From Iris pallida (lineage: Eukaryota > Streptophyta > Magnoliopsida > Asparagales > Iridaceae): a stretch of 64,000 nucleotides of DNA. The position numbers and the translations under genes are program-made. The first letter of the stretch is position 1. The number at the start of each line of letters is the position of its first letter. This document shows positions 39,840-53,959 of the stretch, piece by piece. The notes beneath the pieces were generated by a model. The model did no database searches and was not told the origin of the DNA. It saw only the letters and a program-made list of their open reading frames with translations. The stretch spans positions 2,117,800-2,181,799 of the forward strand of contig JANAVB010007000.1 of assembly GCA_029216955.1 (NCBI GenBank). The letters run 5' to 3'.

Positions 39840-40851
39840 CGCAAATCTATATATGTAACATGAATACATCTATAAGAGATACATGAATGAAATGTAAAGT
39901 ACTCAAGAACACATCTCTACATATTCAAATCTGAGATTTAATATGAATTAATTCATTTAATCAATATATTAAATATAAAGTGTGTCCAAGTTTGGGGGTT
40001 TTCCCCATGAACACAAGACACAACAATAATACAATAGAAATCCCTAAAGGACACATAATGGACACAAGAGGACACAAAATAGGGATACAACAATGGGGGT
40101 CATTTCTATGGTTAAAACTTTCCTAAATGCAAAATGGAGAAATAAAATAGAAGGAAATATTACCTAAAGGAGAGAAAATCCAAGGAGAAAGGCTTCTTCC
40201 TTGGGAGAGCTTGAGAGCACTTGGGGAAGAAGACTTCTCAAAGAAAGGAAATGAGATGGGAGTCCTATTAGGGCCGGCCACAATGGTTATCCCCCCCTCA
40301 TTGAATATTACAAGTTTGCCCCTCTCTTAGTTACAAGTGTTTAAAACAATTTTGGTTAGGGTTTGGGGGTAAAAGGGTCAAAATAAAAACTCTAAATGGT
40401 TAACCTAATAATTAGGATTATGACTAATCTTTCTAACATGAATAATTAAAATGTGGGCCATGGCTAACTAATGCATGGGTCCAACTAGAGTCTAAGTTAC
40501 CCCAGGTCCCCGTTACAAGTCGGATTGAGATGAAATTCGAACCCGACTCAAATAATCCCAAAATAATATCATAAATAATAAAATAATATCAAAATAATTC
40601 AAAGAGGTCAAATAAAAAATATTCTTAGGCCAGAAATGACATTAAAATATCATAATCACATGGTTAGGTTCTAGGTCAAACAGTCTCTAGGGTTTCACTA
40701 GCAAAACGTCAAAACCACAAGTCATTGATTTAAATAATTTTAAAATGATTTAAAATCACCAAAAATTATATCATGAATTAAATATTATTATTAAAATAAT
40801 TATAAACACAAAATTTTGAAATTACCCTCATTTGGAAAACTGGGTGCTACA

Positions 40852-43800
40852 ACTCTACCCACCTTAGAAAAATTTCGTCATCGAAATTTAAGATCGATAG
40901 TACTCCTTCTAGAGCCTCTAACCTACCCAATATCTAAGGTAACACTTCCTAACACTGGAATAATAAACAGACATCTAAATAGTGTCAATCTAGGAATACC
41001 TCTAACACTGCTCTGCTGTACGGCGGTAATGGAACTTCAATAAAATATGGACTGGAACCTATATCCAAGGGAGTGGACCTATTTTAAAGTGGTCTTAACT
41101 AAGGATGAAAAGGAACTGATCATAGGCTATAGGTATGCTCAAACTATTATTTTCCTATTAACCATCTATTAATACATTCTATTACCATAGGAACGATGCA
41201 TTACTAAGACATATAGGCCCCTATCTCTCATAACACATTTATACTCACCAAAAGACTAGTACATCCTATCAAGGCTGACACTATAATCTCTCATAAATCT
41301 CATAAGCTACATGTTTATAGACACACATCCCCACATCAAGGACTAACCTATATATATCTACAACTGATACTAATGGGGTGACGTCCCTATTTTCCAACAA
41401 TCAAGGTCTAAATAAATTTATCTAAATTACGTAATTTGAAGGAATAGTATACAAGGTCAGGGCATACCGTAGCAGTTGGAAGTCTCACCTAGGTACCCTA
41501 ATCATTCTAGGTCAAAACAGTACTATGGTATCAACACACAAACAATCTAGGGTGTCCTAATTGGAAAGGTAAGGGAACAACAATCATCAAGGTTGTAGGA
41601 CTGTCTACCATCCTATATAAAAATTGGTCATTAACAAGCAACTAAGAAATTATTAAAAGGTTACTATTCTATAAAATGACAAAAATTGAAAATTTAGGTA
41701 CAATAAATCACAAATAGATTTTTGTCTTGTCACGATCTAAGTTGATCAATTTCGGGATAAAACGAGATTTGGGCAAGAAGGGAAATCAATAAAATCAAAG
41801 TATGAGCACGAGCATCCAATGATGGAGGTTCAGGTCATGATTAAATTTAATTCGACTGAGTACGAATACGAGGTTCATAGGCGATGAAAAGATTTCAAGG
41901 AGAATTGTCAAGGCTGTCGCGAATGAGACTCTAGGGTCAAGTTTAACTATGTCTCCATTCTCGTAGATTGATACATGAAAGAGCGAACCAAAGTGCAATA
42001 GGTTGATCAGACCATCATGTACCGGTTCTGATTCGACAATATGTTAGTGGGTGGCCACCCAATAAAATATGTCATGACCAAGCTCGAAAATAGATAAGCT
42101 TGCAAAACTAAGGCTAATTTAGCAGCACAAGATATAAGGGTGGTAATGATGAAAGGAATTACATAGTCCAAGTTTCTTAACCAACGGGTCAAGTAATCAG
42201 ATAAGGTACAAGATTAAGCATCTAAGGAAACAAGCAGAACACCATCACATGTCGGGTCGAAAGAATTGAGTCAAGGCTAGATTTCTAATTGAAATAAGAA
42301 GAAATTTAGTATAATGGTAGAGGTTATAGTTTAGCCAGTTGACCAGAAAATTATATCAAGAAAATAGAGTACAAGAAGACGGGTTTTAGTGGGAGATGAT
42401 ATACCTACACGAAGGTGAGCTCGTCTAGGTCTTGCATATAAGATTTGTTGGAGGGTAACAGCTAGTATTACATTCCGAATATCAAAGTCACGATAAGGAA
42501 CGTCAAGGATCTCAATTAGAAAGTGGGATTTCAAGAGGTGGTAATTAATGCACAAAAATAATGAAGATCGAGTTAGTCATATGCTTCTGATACTCTTAAG
42601 TTCATCTGGTCATAACTTGCCAATCATATCTTTACCTCACCAGCCTCCATATGAAAATTTAACCTTTACTTAAACCCTTACCATGACTACCGTAGGCAAT
42701 TCCCAATTTCCAAACATCACTCTTGAAGCACAGCCCTCACATTTAGGAATCAACATTAACCATTTATTTAAATTTTCAAGTTCTTTCACCTTGTCTTAAA
42801 TTTGAACCAAAACCTCTAAATTCCGTTTACGAATTCCTTGAAATTATTCAAATTGTTCTCCTCGTATTATTTAATTTAAATCTCTAGGCCTTACAAAACT
42901 TATCTTCCATCATAAAATCAACTTCCATATTTTTTTCGACATACACCCTTGAATATTATTCTCCTAAAAATATTTCACAACAATCTCTAAACTTCCATAA
43001 CCTTGTGTTCTCTCTATTCCTAGTCATTTCCTCGCAACATCTTGTTTAATATCCTTATTAAACACAATTAACTTCTCTTTTCCATTACTAACCTTCTACA
43101 TAGCCTCAGAGTAAAAGTTTTTCCCAGAATCAATAACCAAGATTTTCTAAGTTCTCAAAACTAGGTTGACCTCTGATATCCTCATTAGTTTTGAATACAC
43201 CTATAAACTATCTCATAACCCCAAAATTTCTCTAAATGTAATTGTTTCCAGATTTGCAGTATACATCTCTTTATTCTATTCGAGACCTTTACCACATTTC
43301 TATCTCAAGTTTCCATATGGAACACTCCACATTTGATTTCCTTTAGATCATCATAAAATAACCAGTTACGTCTTCTCTGAGCTATATAATTTACGTCACT
43401 TTCTTAGCCTTCTCCATACAAAAGATACAAAGATTCAAGGGTTTTGTAGTACATCTGGTAGGGACGACAAGATATGGGTAATTAATGTAATGAGACAGAG
43501 TTTAAGATAAGAGGTAAATAAGAATGCAAGGAAATAATGGCGAGAAAGAATAATGAAGATATGTTCCTTCTCATCGGTTCAAACGAGAGGATCCCATCAA
43601 GCTTAAATTCAATAGCAAGGAATGAGGGTGAATCAAAACAAGAGGAAAAGGAATTCCAATTGAAGTTCAAAATGAGTTTCTCAGGGGTCGTCCCAGAAAT
43701 CTCTCAAAGAATCCTAAGTGTGATTGAGTACCTTGGATTTGAAATATTAATCTAAATACAAAATTAAATCAACAACTACAAAATTTTATCAAAATCATCA

Positions 43801-44092
43801 ACTAATACTAGGATTCAAAGTTCTAAAATGAATCCACAAAATCAAATTCAAATCAAGGAAAAAGGTGAATCAAAACAAGGAAAAAGAGTTTAAATCAGAA
43901 TTCAAAATGAGATTCTCAAGGGTCATCCCAGGAATCTCTCAAGGAATCCTAACAGTGATTGAGTATCCTCTCATCCTAACATCTTAATTTATATATCCTA
44001 TAGCAGGCTCGTAGTAGTACAACTAAGTCGTTGCGCTACTACGAAATCGCACTAATGCGAATCTCGACCTGCATGGGCCACCACTAAAAATG
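40852..44092 (-). other. LARD-A internal region, noncoding
   Basis: In minus sense it begins GTGGTGGCCCATGCAGGTCG at the 5' LTR and ends AATTTCGATGACGAAATTTT then TCTAAGGTGGGTAGAGT, the putative polypurine tract, at the 3' LTR. Only short open frames occur, and none resembles gag, protease, RT, integrase or chromodomain. Parts align with LARD-C 20392-22386. A direct duplication is visible near 43640-43740 and 43870-43970 (GGGTCRTCCCAGRAATCTCT). Confidence 0.75.
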
Positions 44093-47000
44093 TGTCACGA
44101 CCCGCACCCACTGTTAGGGTACGGGAACGTAACAACGCCCAGCCTACGCCGTAGTGTCGGCGGTAGAACGCTGTCCTAGGTCACATAATCTAACAATATA
44201 ATGCTAAGCAGTTTATACTCCCCGAATGGGGGTGACATAGCAGATACAGTCTCAATCACATCTAGGGTAGAGCATGATAAAGATAGATAAACATGAAATC
44301 TAAAAAAGATACAAGAGATAGAAGTCTAAGTGTCTAAGATACATAAACCCAAAAATACATCTCAAAACTCAATACAGTAATCCATAAAGTAAATACGACT
44401 CCAGACAAATGAAATAACTATCTAAACAACCTCTAGTGTGTCTCCTCTAGGCTAGCAGGCAACCTCCAAGCTATCTGTAAAATTTATCAACAGGTCCAGT
44501 CAGGACAGGAGCGAGTACAGTACATCTCAACAGTTCATAGCAGGTTAGAAGATATAATCATACAGTAAAGTAAGATACAGGTACTGAAAGAAATGCGGTA
44601 TGTAAACAGAGAGAGAACTGTAATAGAAATATCTACTATAAATAGAGAACTAACATGTAGCTAGTGAGTCAGAGTACAACATGGACATGTAAATGGCATG
44701 GGATGATTCTGATAAGACACTACGAAATGATTCTGATAAGATACTACTGGTGTATTATTCACATGTCCACTTCAACTCCCCCGTACTCCCAATCAATACA
44801 CAAGGATCCAACCAGGTTATGTTATGATTCTATGTAACGGCCCCCGAAGGGTGGTAAGCCCCCGAAGGGTGATAAGCCCCCGAAGGGTGGTACATAGTAG
44901 ACCCATAAATGGGATAAAAATTCCAGGAAGACTCTGTGATCATAAGAGTATATGTCACAAGTGATCGAAGAACCAACGAAGCATAGTGATACGCCATGTA
45001 AGTAAAACGCACAGAACATAGAGTACCCGATGCTCCCTAAGGATAACATCTCAAGAAGGGATCCATATAGTACCAATCCGTGTGACCAACGTGATAGTAC
45101 AAGTAAAGTAATTTAATGCAGAAAATAATTCTAAGCATGATATGAAATGATCAGAGAATGTACTCGCCTGATATCTGAATGTCCAAGGTAAAGATACTGT
45201 CCGAGGAGAGGTGTCTGGCTCCTAATTAGAACAGCATAAGTCACAACATGTCCAGAAGGGTAATATAAAGCACTACAATGCATTCTACATGAATCTAGGT
45301 CAAACTAGGCCAAAGTTAACCCTTGGTCAACTCTGGTCAACTGCACTAGTCAAACTAGGTCAAACTAGGTCATGTCCTAACCCAGCAAGTCTTACTAGGC
45401 CTAACCAAGACTATCCTAGCAAGCACACATCAATACAAGGCTATACAAGCCAACATACACCCAACTCTATATAGCATGCAATTATTCAATACTCAAATAG
45501 GCAAGAATTCATATTGGATATACACTAGGTAATCTATTACTTTAAGCTATATATGTCTACACATATATACACATGCATATATTGGTATTCAACATTAGGT
45601 CTATAATCATGGCATTTCAAATGGTTATATAAACTTATATATTACAACACAATATGCTAACATATATATTATACATACATAGCTAAGTTAACTATATTCA
45701 TAAATACTTATTTAAGAGGCTATGTGTGTGTATGTGAACATGGCAAAGGGGCAAGTGAGGGTTAAATGGGCATACATAGTGTATACATATCAAAGAGTAT
45801 CAAAGTGTAAGTGAACAAAGTGTCAAGTGTGATAGTGTCAACATAGTGTAAGGGGGTACATGAGATAATATAGGATTTGTGTTAACATAGAACATTACAT
45901 CTCATTAACTTGTATATTGCATACATTATATACTATGGAACCTACATATTCATTACAAGCCATACTTATACATGCTTACATTAGATAGGATACTTACACC
46001 TCATACATCATTTATTTAACCATTTACTCATGCATGGATTCTCTATTTAATTACATAATGTATATACATTAACATGGGTTAAAATCAAATAGAACATTAT
46101 ATTACACACAAGGGTGCATAAAATGCATATGCCGAATAGTAACTCCTACTAATAATCAATACTGTACCATCTCAGTATGAATTAAAATCTAGGATTAAAT
46201 TATGTTATAGATCTATGTGTAAGCTTTCTGAATCTTCAAACGGATCACGTTTTCGTTTCCGAAAACTCCCGGAATCGCGAAAACACCGAGAACGCATTTG
46301 TCTTTCGTACAGCTGACACTCAAATAATTCTCCAGAAAGTTACAGAAAGAATTAGGCCTATTAATACATGTTTTTGGAAAGCTAACTTCAATACGCTTCT
46401 TTTTAAAAAAATGGGAGATTAAACCAAGCTTTGAGCTAGAAGTTATGACATTTCTAAGTTAGGGCTGAAATTAAAAACGTGGATAAAAATCATGACGGAT
46501 TTAGATAGTTTGAGCCAAAAGAATACACAATATATATCCTAATTATCCACAACAATAATGACAATAATAATATGAGGAACCACACTCACAAACTTGATTA
46601 TATAATCATCATGAACCATTTATTACATATATAAATATAGATACACTCTCATTACAATATATATATATATATATACATACGCAAATCTATATATGTAACA
46701 TGAACACATCTATAAGAGATACATGAATGAAATGTAAAGTACTCAAGAACACATCTCTACATATTCAAATCTGAGATTTAATATGAATTAATTCATTTAA
46801 TCAATATATTAAATATAAAGTGTGTCCAAGTTTGGGGGTTTTTTCCATGAACACAAGACACAACAATAATACAATAGAAGTCCCTAAAGGACACATAATG
46901 GACACAAGAGGACACAAAATAGGGACACGACAATGGGGATCATTCCTATGGTTAAAACTTTTCTAAATACAAAATGGAGAAATAAAAGAGAAGGAAATAT

Positions 47001-47691
47001 TACCTAAAGGAGAGAAAATCCAAGGAGAAAGGCTTCTTCCTTGGGAGAGCTTGAGAGCACTTGGGGAAGAAGACTTATCAAAGAAAGGAAATGAGATGGG
47101 TGTCCTATTAGGGCCGGCCACAATGGTTATCCCCCCCTCATTGAATATTATAAGTTTGCCCGTCCCTTAGTTACAAGTGTTTAAAACAATTCTGGTTAGG
47201 GTTTCGGGGTAAAAGGGTCAAAATAAAAACTCTAAATGGTTAACCTAATAATTAGGATTATGACTAATCTTTCTAATATGACTAATTAAAATATGGGCCA
47301 TGGCTAACTAATGCATGGGTCCAACTAGAGTCTAAGTTACCCCGGGTCCCCGTTACAAGTCGGATTGAGATGAAATTCGAACCCGACTCAAATAATCCCA
47401 AAACAATATCATAAATAATAAAATAATATCAAAATAATTCAAAGAGGTCAAATGCAAAATATTCTTAGGCCAAAAATGACATTAAAATATTATAATTATA
47501 TGGTTAGGCTCTAGGTCAAACAGTCTCTAGGGTTTCACTAGCAAAACGTCAAAACCACAAGTCATTGATTTAAATAATTTTAAAATGATTTAAAATCACC
47601 AAAAATCATATCATGAATTAAATATCATTATTAAAATAATTATAAACACAAAATTTTGAAATTACCCTCATTTGGAAAACTGGGTGCTATA
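44093..47691 (-). repeat. LARD-A 5' LTR
   Basis: It starts TGTCACGACCCGCACCC and ends TGGGTGCTATA. In sense direction a CT-rich leader near 47100-47010 is followed by AGGTAATATTTCC, a splice-donor-like site, as in the other family members. Confidence 0.92.
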
Positions 47692-47696
47692 CTTCA

Positions 47697-48416
47697 TCCT
47701 TGTCGTCTTTAAGTACAACATGCACCCGTTGCGATATACATCAATTTTTTCGTATCCCATCCAGAGAGATCTCATCATCCTCTTAGACCGGTAGAAGTCT
47801 GTAGGTAACTTTGCACCTACCGACACGATCTCTATAATCAACTCGATGATTTCGTTGTAGCATTCTTAAGATGTGTTAAAATCGGACTTGATGCTCAGCA
47901 GTCTTGTAACCACCTCCAACGGTGAATGATTCTCACAACCATGATACAAAGGAGTCCTTGCATTCTCCAACAACTACATGAACTTTGCAGCATTGGCATT
48001 CGGTGCCTCCTCTGCCGCATCATGATTGTCTGGATCAAAACTAGGCCCCGTAGCGTCAAAAACCATGTTCACGCACCCTTCGTCGTAACCAGCGTGGTCA
48101 TGGACATCCATATACGGAAAATTAGGCTCTAGCTCCGATGCTAAAGGTACAAGTTTTCCGTGTGATGTCCACTGATAGTAATTCGACATAAAATTTCTCG
48201 AGTACAAATGATATGTCATATCCACTTCTGGATGATATTTCATGTTACGACATCTCACACATGGACACTTAATTTTGGTACGGTCTATGTACTGAAGAAA
48301 CGCCTTGGCGAACTGTAGAAATTGCTCTACCCCATGTATAAATTCATCCCGCACATGTCATCAGGCTGACGATTATACATCCACAAACGATGCCATAGAT
48401 AGTAATTCATATCCAT
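47697..48416 (-). pseudogene. CACTA tnp2 transposase, N-terminal part (Transpos_assoc)
   Basis: It starts at ATG 48416 (MDMNYYLWHRLWMYNRQPDD) with the Transpos_assoc domain (DEFIHGVEQFLQFA, IKCPCVRCRN, HLYSRNFMSNYYQW). It then runs into the Transposase_21 start (YNEIIELIIEIV, LPTDFYRSKRM, YEKIDVYRNGCMLY). At 47697 it is cut by LARD-A. With the insert and one cttca copy set aside, the frame continues into 37116 and the CRFCG zinc-finger-like segment. Together the two parts would give about 1,070 codons, a normal tnp2 size. Frame breaks are present in this part too. Confidence 0.85.
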
Positions 48417-49360
48417 TTAAAAAAAATTCTGTAAAGATAGATACACTTTATTCGAATATATTCCAAATTGATGTATATAGACACATGAGTATCAAATGAG
48501 TGTCGTCACATGTTCAACAAGAAGGCCCCTCTCTGACCCCCTTCAAAAAGCTATGAGATTCATGATATCAACTGTAAATGATACCGACAACGATACCGAT
48601 ACTGTGAACCTTGGTTAATATTAATATTTTTACTCTTCTCTAGGGTAAGGTTGAGGTAGATATCCTATGATTCGGAATAGTCGGCTCAATGACCCGAATG
48701 AGAAGAAAGGAAGTAGGGAAGCTCACTTTATACACTCTAGGATACTACAATATACTACTAGTATACTCACTCTATACACTCTTACTTATGCAAGCCTTTT
48801 GAGGCAATCGGCGTTATACTAGATTTTCAAAAAAATCTATAACTCTGATAGGCCCAAAAGGCTTAGCATAAGTAAATTTAATTTCTAGAGAATGGCTCAA
48901 AGCACTGTACCAATCATACCTACACTTCTATAATACTCTATACACTCTAGGTACTAGGACTGAACTAACTCTCTAACACTCTAATGACACTCACTCATAT
49001 ATACCCACTCTTACTTAGGAATACTAAGATCTGACACATATTGATAATCACATACACTAACACTCTTAGATAGGATACTCATATTCACTTCTAAATATCC
49101 TAATTGATCCTAAACTACATTCACTCACTAGCAACAACACTAACTCAAATAGGTACTCTCATCTCCTCAAGATACTATACTGATACCAACTGATACCACT
49201 GCTCACACTCACACTCAACACATACACACTTTACTCAGGCATTTGCCTGTACTCGAGCTCCCAAATGGGATTCCCCTTATCTCCTAAAGCCTGTGACTTC
49301 TCTAACCCCTGCCCACGTGGCTTGTAGCCCGAGCCAATGCAAGCCTTGCCAAGGCAAGTT
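48417..49360. other. CACTA 5' noncoding region, part 1
   Basis: CTC/ACT-rich sequence with many short ACTCTA/ACACTC repeats between 48700 and 49230. No gene is seen. Confidence 0.4.
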
Positions 49361-49368
49361 GCTGCTGC

Positions 49369-50374
49369 TTCAAGGGGTGGAGGGATACACTGTTTGCACT
49401 GGGTTGTAGCCCAGTGCAAAAAAAAAGTAATGCCAATTTTTTTTAAGTGAATGGATCGATCAGCCCAATGCAAAGAAGAAGGGCCGGCCTCTTCATTGTT
49501 TTACTTCTTCAACTCAACTTAGCAAAAATAAAAAGCTAACTGTTATTTTTTTACAAGTGAAGGGCCGACCTCTTCATCACTTTAGTTTTATTTCTCCATC
49601 TCTTCATCTCTTCCTAATCTCCCTATTATTCAGTTTTCTTCAACTCTCCAAGTATCGACTCCCTCCCAAGCTCTTCATTTCTTCCAGTTGGCCAGCGACT
49701 GGTTCCCCTCTCCAGCCCGATCGACCGGCTGCAGCGGCTCTTGGTCTCCCTCTTCAGTGTCTTCACTTCCTCTGGTAAAACCCTAACCCCTAATTTTTTA
49801 TGAAAAATCTTAACCCCAAACTTCTCGGTGTCCCTCTTTTCCATCTAGGCTATAATGATGGTGACTCATATTTTGATTAGGTGAGCTTGTGCCATAATTC
49901 TTTCTATTCACTCTACTCTATAAATTATAGAACTCACTCAGGCTGCTTCTGCACTTTTTTTATTCACCGTCTTTGTAAATTGCCATTGAAAGGTTAGTGA
50001 AGTCAGAATACTTATTATTTTTGACATGCTTTTTAATATCTACCATTTTCTTAGTATTTATTACACATTACACAGTTGAAGTTGTATCCTATTTGAATCC
50101 GTGTTCTAGACAAGAAGTTTCTTGTTATTCAATTCTTTACATTTGTGATTGTAAATAATAAATGATATTAGTAAAAGATTTGGAATTTGGATCTATGATG
50201 GTTAGATGTTTCATAATATACAAAACATTCAAGGGGAAATATATGTATCCTTAATAATGAGTCATAATTGAGATTTACAAAAGAAACTATGCCAAATTTT
50301 TGGCATAAAATTTTAGCTTATAGTAACATTAGCCTATTAGCCCACCCTACTCGAAAATCCTGGCTCTGCCCCTG
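49369..50374. mobile_element. hAT-like non-autonomous element inside CACTA
   Basis: The right end CTGGCTCTGCCCCTG is the complement of the CAGGGGCAGAGCCAG-type hAT terminus seen in plants. The left end has CAAGGGGTGGAGGGAT. The same 8 bp, gctgctgc, flank both sides (49361-49368 and 50375-50382), the TSD length of hAT elements. A perfect hairpin (GCACTGGG...CCCAGTGC) lies at about 49395-49416. No transposase is present. The left end is imperfect and the TSD is a trinucleotide repeat, so confidence is moderate. Confidence 0.45.
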
Positions 50375-50382
50375 GCTGCTGC

Positions 50383-50879
50383 AGCAATGCCACATGCATA
50401 TGCCAATGTGGCACTTTCCAACATGCTCACTGCCCTATGTCGTGTATGTGTGTGTGCGTGTCGTATGTGCCGTGTCGTGTCAGTGTGTATGCGTATGTGT
50501 GTACGTATGTGTCATGTCTGTGTGTGTGCGTGTCGTGTGCGTCGTATCGTGTCTGTGTCAGCACGTCAGGAGGAGGGAGATAGGGTTAGGTTTTACCTGC
50601 CTTTGTCGGAGTTGGGTCGGGGTCGCTGGGGCTGGAGCAGCGACGGAGGGGACTTGTCGGGTCGGCGTCGACAAGGGGAATCGACGGTGGAGGGGGGACG
50701 CCAGAGGAACGGGGGTCGCCGCATGGAAGGTGGTCGCTTCGGGGAGGGGGTCGCCGGAGGGAGGGGGAACACCGGAGGGATGAGAGGGGAAGGGAAATTC
50801 GGGGATGAGAGAGCGGGAAAGAAAATTTAGGATGAAAAAAATGAAAATTCGATCGGGACTTGAACCCTCTATAAAAATT
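50383..50879. other. CACTA 5' noncoding region, part 2
   Basis: GT-rich microsatellite-like stretch (50430-50560) followed by a G-rich stretch to about 50800. This mirrors the GT- then G-rich leader at 11240-11560 in the other CACTA remnant. Open frames here are low complexity. Confidence 0.5.
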
Positions 50880-51173
50880 TTTAGCGACGTCTAAGAAAGG
50901 ACATCGCTAAACGTCGCTCTAAACTAAAGATATGGCGGCGTACAGAAGTATGAGTCGGAAAACATCGCTAAATGAAATAAAACAATGACATTTTGCGACG
51001 AGACCGAGACATCTGCTTTCCAAACAATAATGCTTGTCGCTACTCGTCGCTCTACGTAGCTAATAGTGACGTTCAACGACGTGTTTTATAGACGTCTCTA
51101 AATACACAAAAAGTAGCGACGTTATTACTCGGAGTCGCTAAATTCGTCGCCAATATGACTTGTTTTGGTAGTG
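50880..51173 (-). repeat. CACTA right end with subterminal repeat array
   Basis: The array uses the same motif as the left end in more decayed form and ends in GACTTGTTTTGGTAGTG. Confidence 0.8.
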
Positions 51174-51446
51174 AAAGAAGTCACGGAGAGAGAGTCTTTT
51201 AAAAGCATCTGCGTATTCCGAAAATATAGTAAAATTTATGGAGCATCTTGGACAAATTTATCTACCATGAAAAGAGTCAAACCAAGCAATTAAATATTCT
51301 GCAGAAGGAAAAAATACAGAATCGTAATCCTCGTCATTAGTAGGACGAGCGGGACTGAAAATGCTAACATGTTCATACTCCAAAGTTGAAGATGAACCCG
51401 CTTGGAAAGAAACTTTCTTCCTCTTGTGGAGCTTAGGAGCCATAGA
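51174..51446 (-). pseudogene. Copia third ORF, N-terminal part (split by CACTA)
   Basis: It starts at ATG 51446 (MAPKLHKRKKVSFQAGSSS), a basic N-terminus, and runs to the CACTA insertion at 51173, with one in-frame TAA near 51258. It lies downstream of pol in the position of the env-like ORF of SIRE/Maximus elements. Its frame continues into the segment at 30898-31899 once the CACTA and one TSD copy are set aside. No transmembrane segment is evident, so an envelope role is not supported. Confidence 0.65.
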
Positions 51447-51968
51447 AAATAAGAGAGGAAGAAAAGATAGATACCTCAAAATAGTGGAGAATAGGAGGAG
51501 GGATTCACCTTTCGAGCTTCTTAGATCTAGGGCTGGAGGAGGAGGAGGTCTTAGAAGATGAAAAACTAGATTTTTGAAGTAGTTTCGGTGGAAAAATGAA
51601 TAAGAAGGAGTATGGAGGGTTTATAAAGGGCTAGGGCTGGCTCCTATTCTGTAAATTCGTACCGACGTTAACCAAACTCAGTCTAAGCTTGGTCCGAGTT
51701 CTATCCGAGTTCGACCACTTGGATTTCCTATTCATTAATGCATAATGAATGATAAATGCACTTGATAACTTTTAAACTTCTTCGTTTAATAATGTTCATT
51801 ACTTTGGGTTAGCTATAAGGGTCGGATCCTAGCTAGCAGTAGTCCGAAGACTAGTATACCGTGTCTCTTCAAGCTATTTACACTTATATGATAGAAGGAC
51901 CTTTTCAGCTTGTACCCAAAATAACTTCTATTAATAAATTTCAAAGTTTTAAGTTATAAGAGTTTATA

Positions 51969-52709
51969 TTAATTATAATGCATCATGAATCCAAAAAATT
52001 CAAGTATGCCTAGCTCTCGACGCAGATAGTTAAAACAGTCTTCAGCTAGTGGTTTTGTGAAAATATTTGTTAGTTGATGATCTGTGTCAATAAAGTCTAA
52101 GCAAATATCCCCGTGTTGTTGGTGATTACGTAAAAAGTAATGACGAACCTCTATGTACTTTCTGCGTGAGTGACATACATGGTTCTTAGTCAAGTTAATT
52201 GTGCTATTGTTATCATAATAAATGGGAATCTTCGTGTAATGTAGATTATAGACTTCTAGAGTTTGCTTCATCCACAAAATTTGAGCACAACAACGTCCTG
52301 CGGCGATATACTCAGCCCCAGTCATTGATAGTGCTACAAAATTTTGCTTTTTGCTAAACCAGGAGACTAAAGCTTTTTCTAGGAAGTGACACGTACCTCT
52401 GGTACTTTTACGATCTACTTTGCATCCTACAAATTCCGTATCTGAATAACCAATTAGGTTAAAAGCTTTGGTTTTGGGATACCACAAGCCGACTCTAGAA
52501 GTTCCCTTAAGGTATCGGAAGATATGCTTAATGGCGCATAAGTGTGATTCCTTAGGATTAGCTTGATATCTAGCACAAATGCAAACACTAAATATAATAT
52601 CAGGGCGACTAGCAGTTAAATTTAATAAACTACCAATCATACCTTGATACTTACACTGATCGACTGATTTGCCACTTTCATCAATGTCAAGCTTGGTATA
52701 TATAGCCAT
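51969..52709 (-). pseudogene. Copia RNase H region
   Basis: A 246-codon open frame matches the end of copia pol: RPDIIFSVCICARYQANPKE, HIFRYLKGT, GYSDTEFVGCKVDRKST, SMTGAEYIAAGRCCAQILWM and TDHQLTNIFTKPL. The RNase H acidic residues appear retained, although the usual GYSDADWAG motif is altered. It is in the same frame as RT, just beyond the double stop. It ends about 520 bp before the start of the extra ORF at 51446. Confidence 0.88.
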
Positions 52710-52796
52710 TGGAGTTCCGATAGGCTTTACGTTGTCGAAGTCATACTTCTTCAGTAGATCCTTCGTATACTTAGCTTGGTTGATGAATGTTCCCTA

Positions 52797-53360
52797 TCAG
52801 TATTGTTTGATCTGAAGTCCTAGGAAGTAGTTCAGCTCACCCTTCATACTCATCTCAAACTCACTCTGCATACACTTAGCAAATTTTTGACAGAATTTTT
52901 CATTAGTGGAACCGAAAATGATGTCATCGACATATATTTGCACAAGAAGAATATCATCATCTAGAGACTTGATAAACAAAGTAGTATCAACTCTTCCTTT
53001 TGAAAAACTATTTTCAAGTAGAAAGGTACTTAGGCGTTCATACCAAGTGCGAGGGGCTTGTTTGGGTCCATAGAGTACTTTTCTAAGTTTAAAAAGGTGA
53101 TTGGATATTTAAAAATCTTCAAAACCAGGGAGTTGTTTCACAAAAACTTCTTCTTTTAAGTATACGTTTAAAAATGCACTTTTTACGTTCATTTGAAATA
53201 ATTTAAAATCATGAAAACATTCAAATGCACAAAATATGTGGATAGCTTCTAGTCTAGCAACAGGAGCATATGTCTCGTCATAATCAATACCTTCTTCTTG
53301 ATTATAATCTTGTGCAATTAGACGTGCTTTATTGCGTAGGACTTGCCCATCCTCACTTAG
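52797..53360 (-). pseudogene. Copia reverse transcriptase (RVT_2)
   Basis: The minus-strand reading holds KARLIAQDYNQEEGIDYDET, APVARLEAI, then NVKSAFLNVYLKEEVFV, YGPKQAPRTWYERL and YVDDIIFGS. These are successive RVT_2 blocks. The YVDD catalytic pair is intact, but the first catalytic Asp, normally MDVKSAF, is Asn here (MNVKSAF). An in-frame stop occurs near 53110, and two adjacent stops (TGA TAG) near 52794-52799 separate RT from RNase H. The enzyme would copy element RNA to DNA; this copy is dead. Confidence 0.88.
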
Positions 53361-53959
53361 TTTATTCTAGAACACCCATTTGGTACCAATTATCGATTGA
53401 CCAATAGGTTTAGGAACGTGTTCCCAAACTTGGTTTCTCTCAAATTGATTAAGTTCCTCTTGCATGGCATCAATCCAAAATCATCAGCAAAAGAATCTGA
53501 TACAGTTTTAGGTTCCACTTACGATATAAAAGTTATATTAGCTACTATACCAGTATCTTTATTTGAAAAATGTATACTTACACCCTTCGATACATCACCT
53601 ATAATGAGCGTCTCTAGATGATCTGGTAGGAATCACCAAGATTTGAATCTCTCTATTAGATCTTCCACAGAGCTCTCTCCGGTAGCAGTATCTTTGGATG
53701 ACTTGGATTTAACCTGTGCATCTTCATTATCACTGTTGCTAGATCTATGACTATTGAGCTCATCAAAAGTAACATTAATAGATTCTTCAACAATCATAGA
53801 TCTTTTATTGAATATTTTATATTCCTTACTCTTAGTAGCATATCTGAGAAATATCCCTTCATCTGCTTTAGAATCGAACTTTTCCAAGTTGTCCTTGGCT
53901 TTCAGGATAAAACAACGACATTCAAAAAACTTTAAAATAAGAAATATTAGGAATCCTTC

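Noticed and set aside
50268..50783. 171-codon open frame rich in Val and Cys
   Set aside because: It runs through GT microsatellite sequence in the CACTA leader and spans the hAT-like junction, so it is not a gene.
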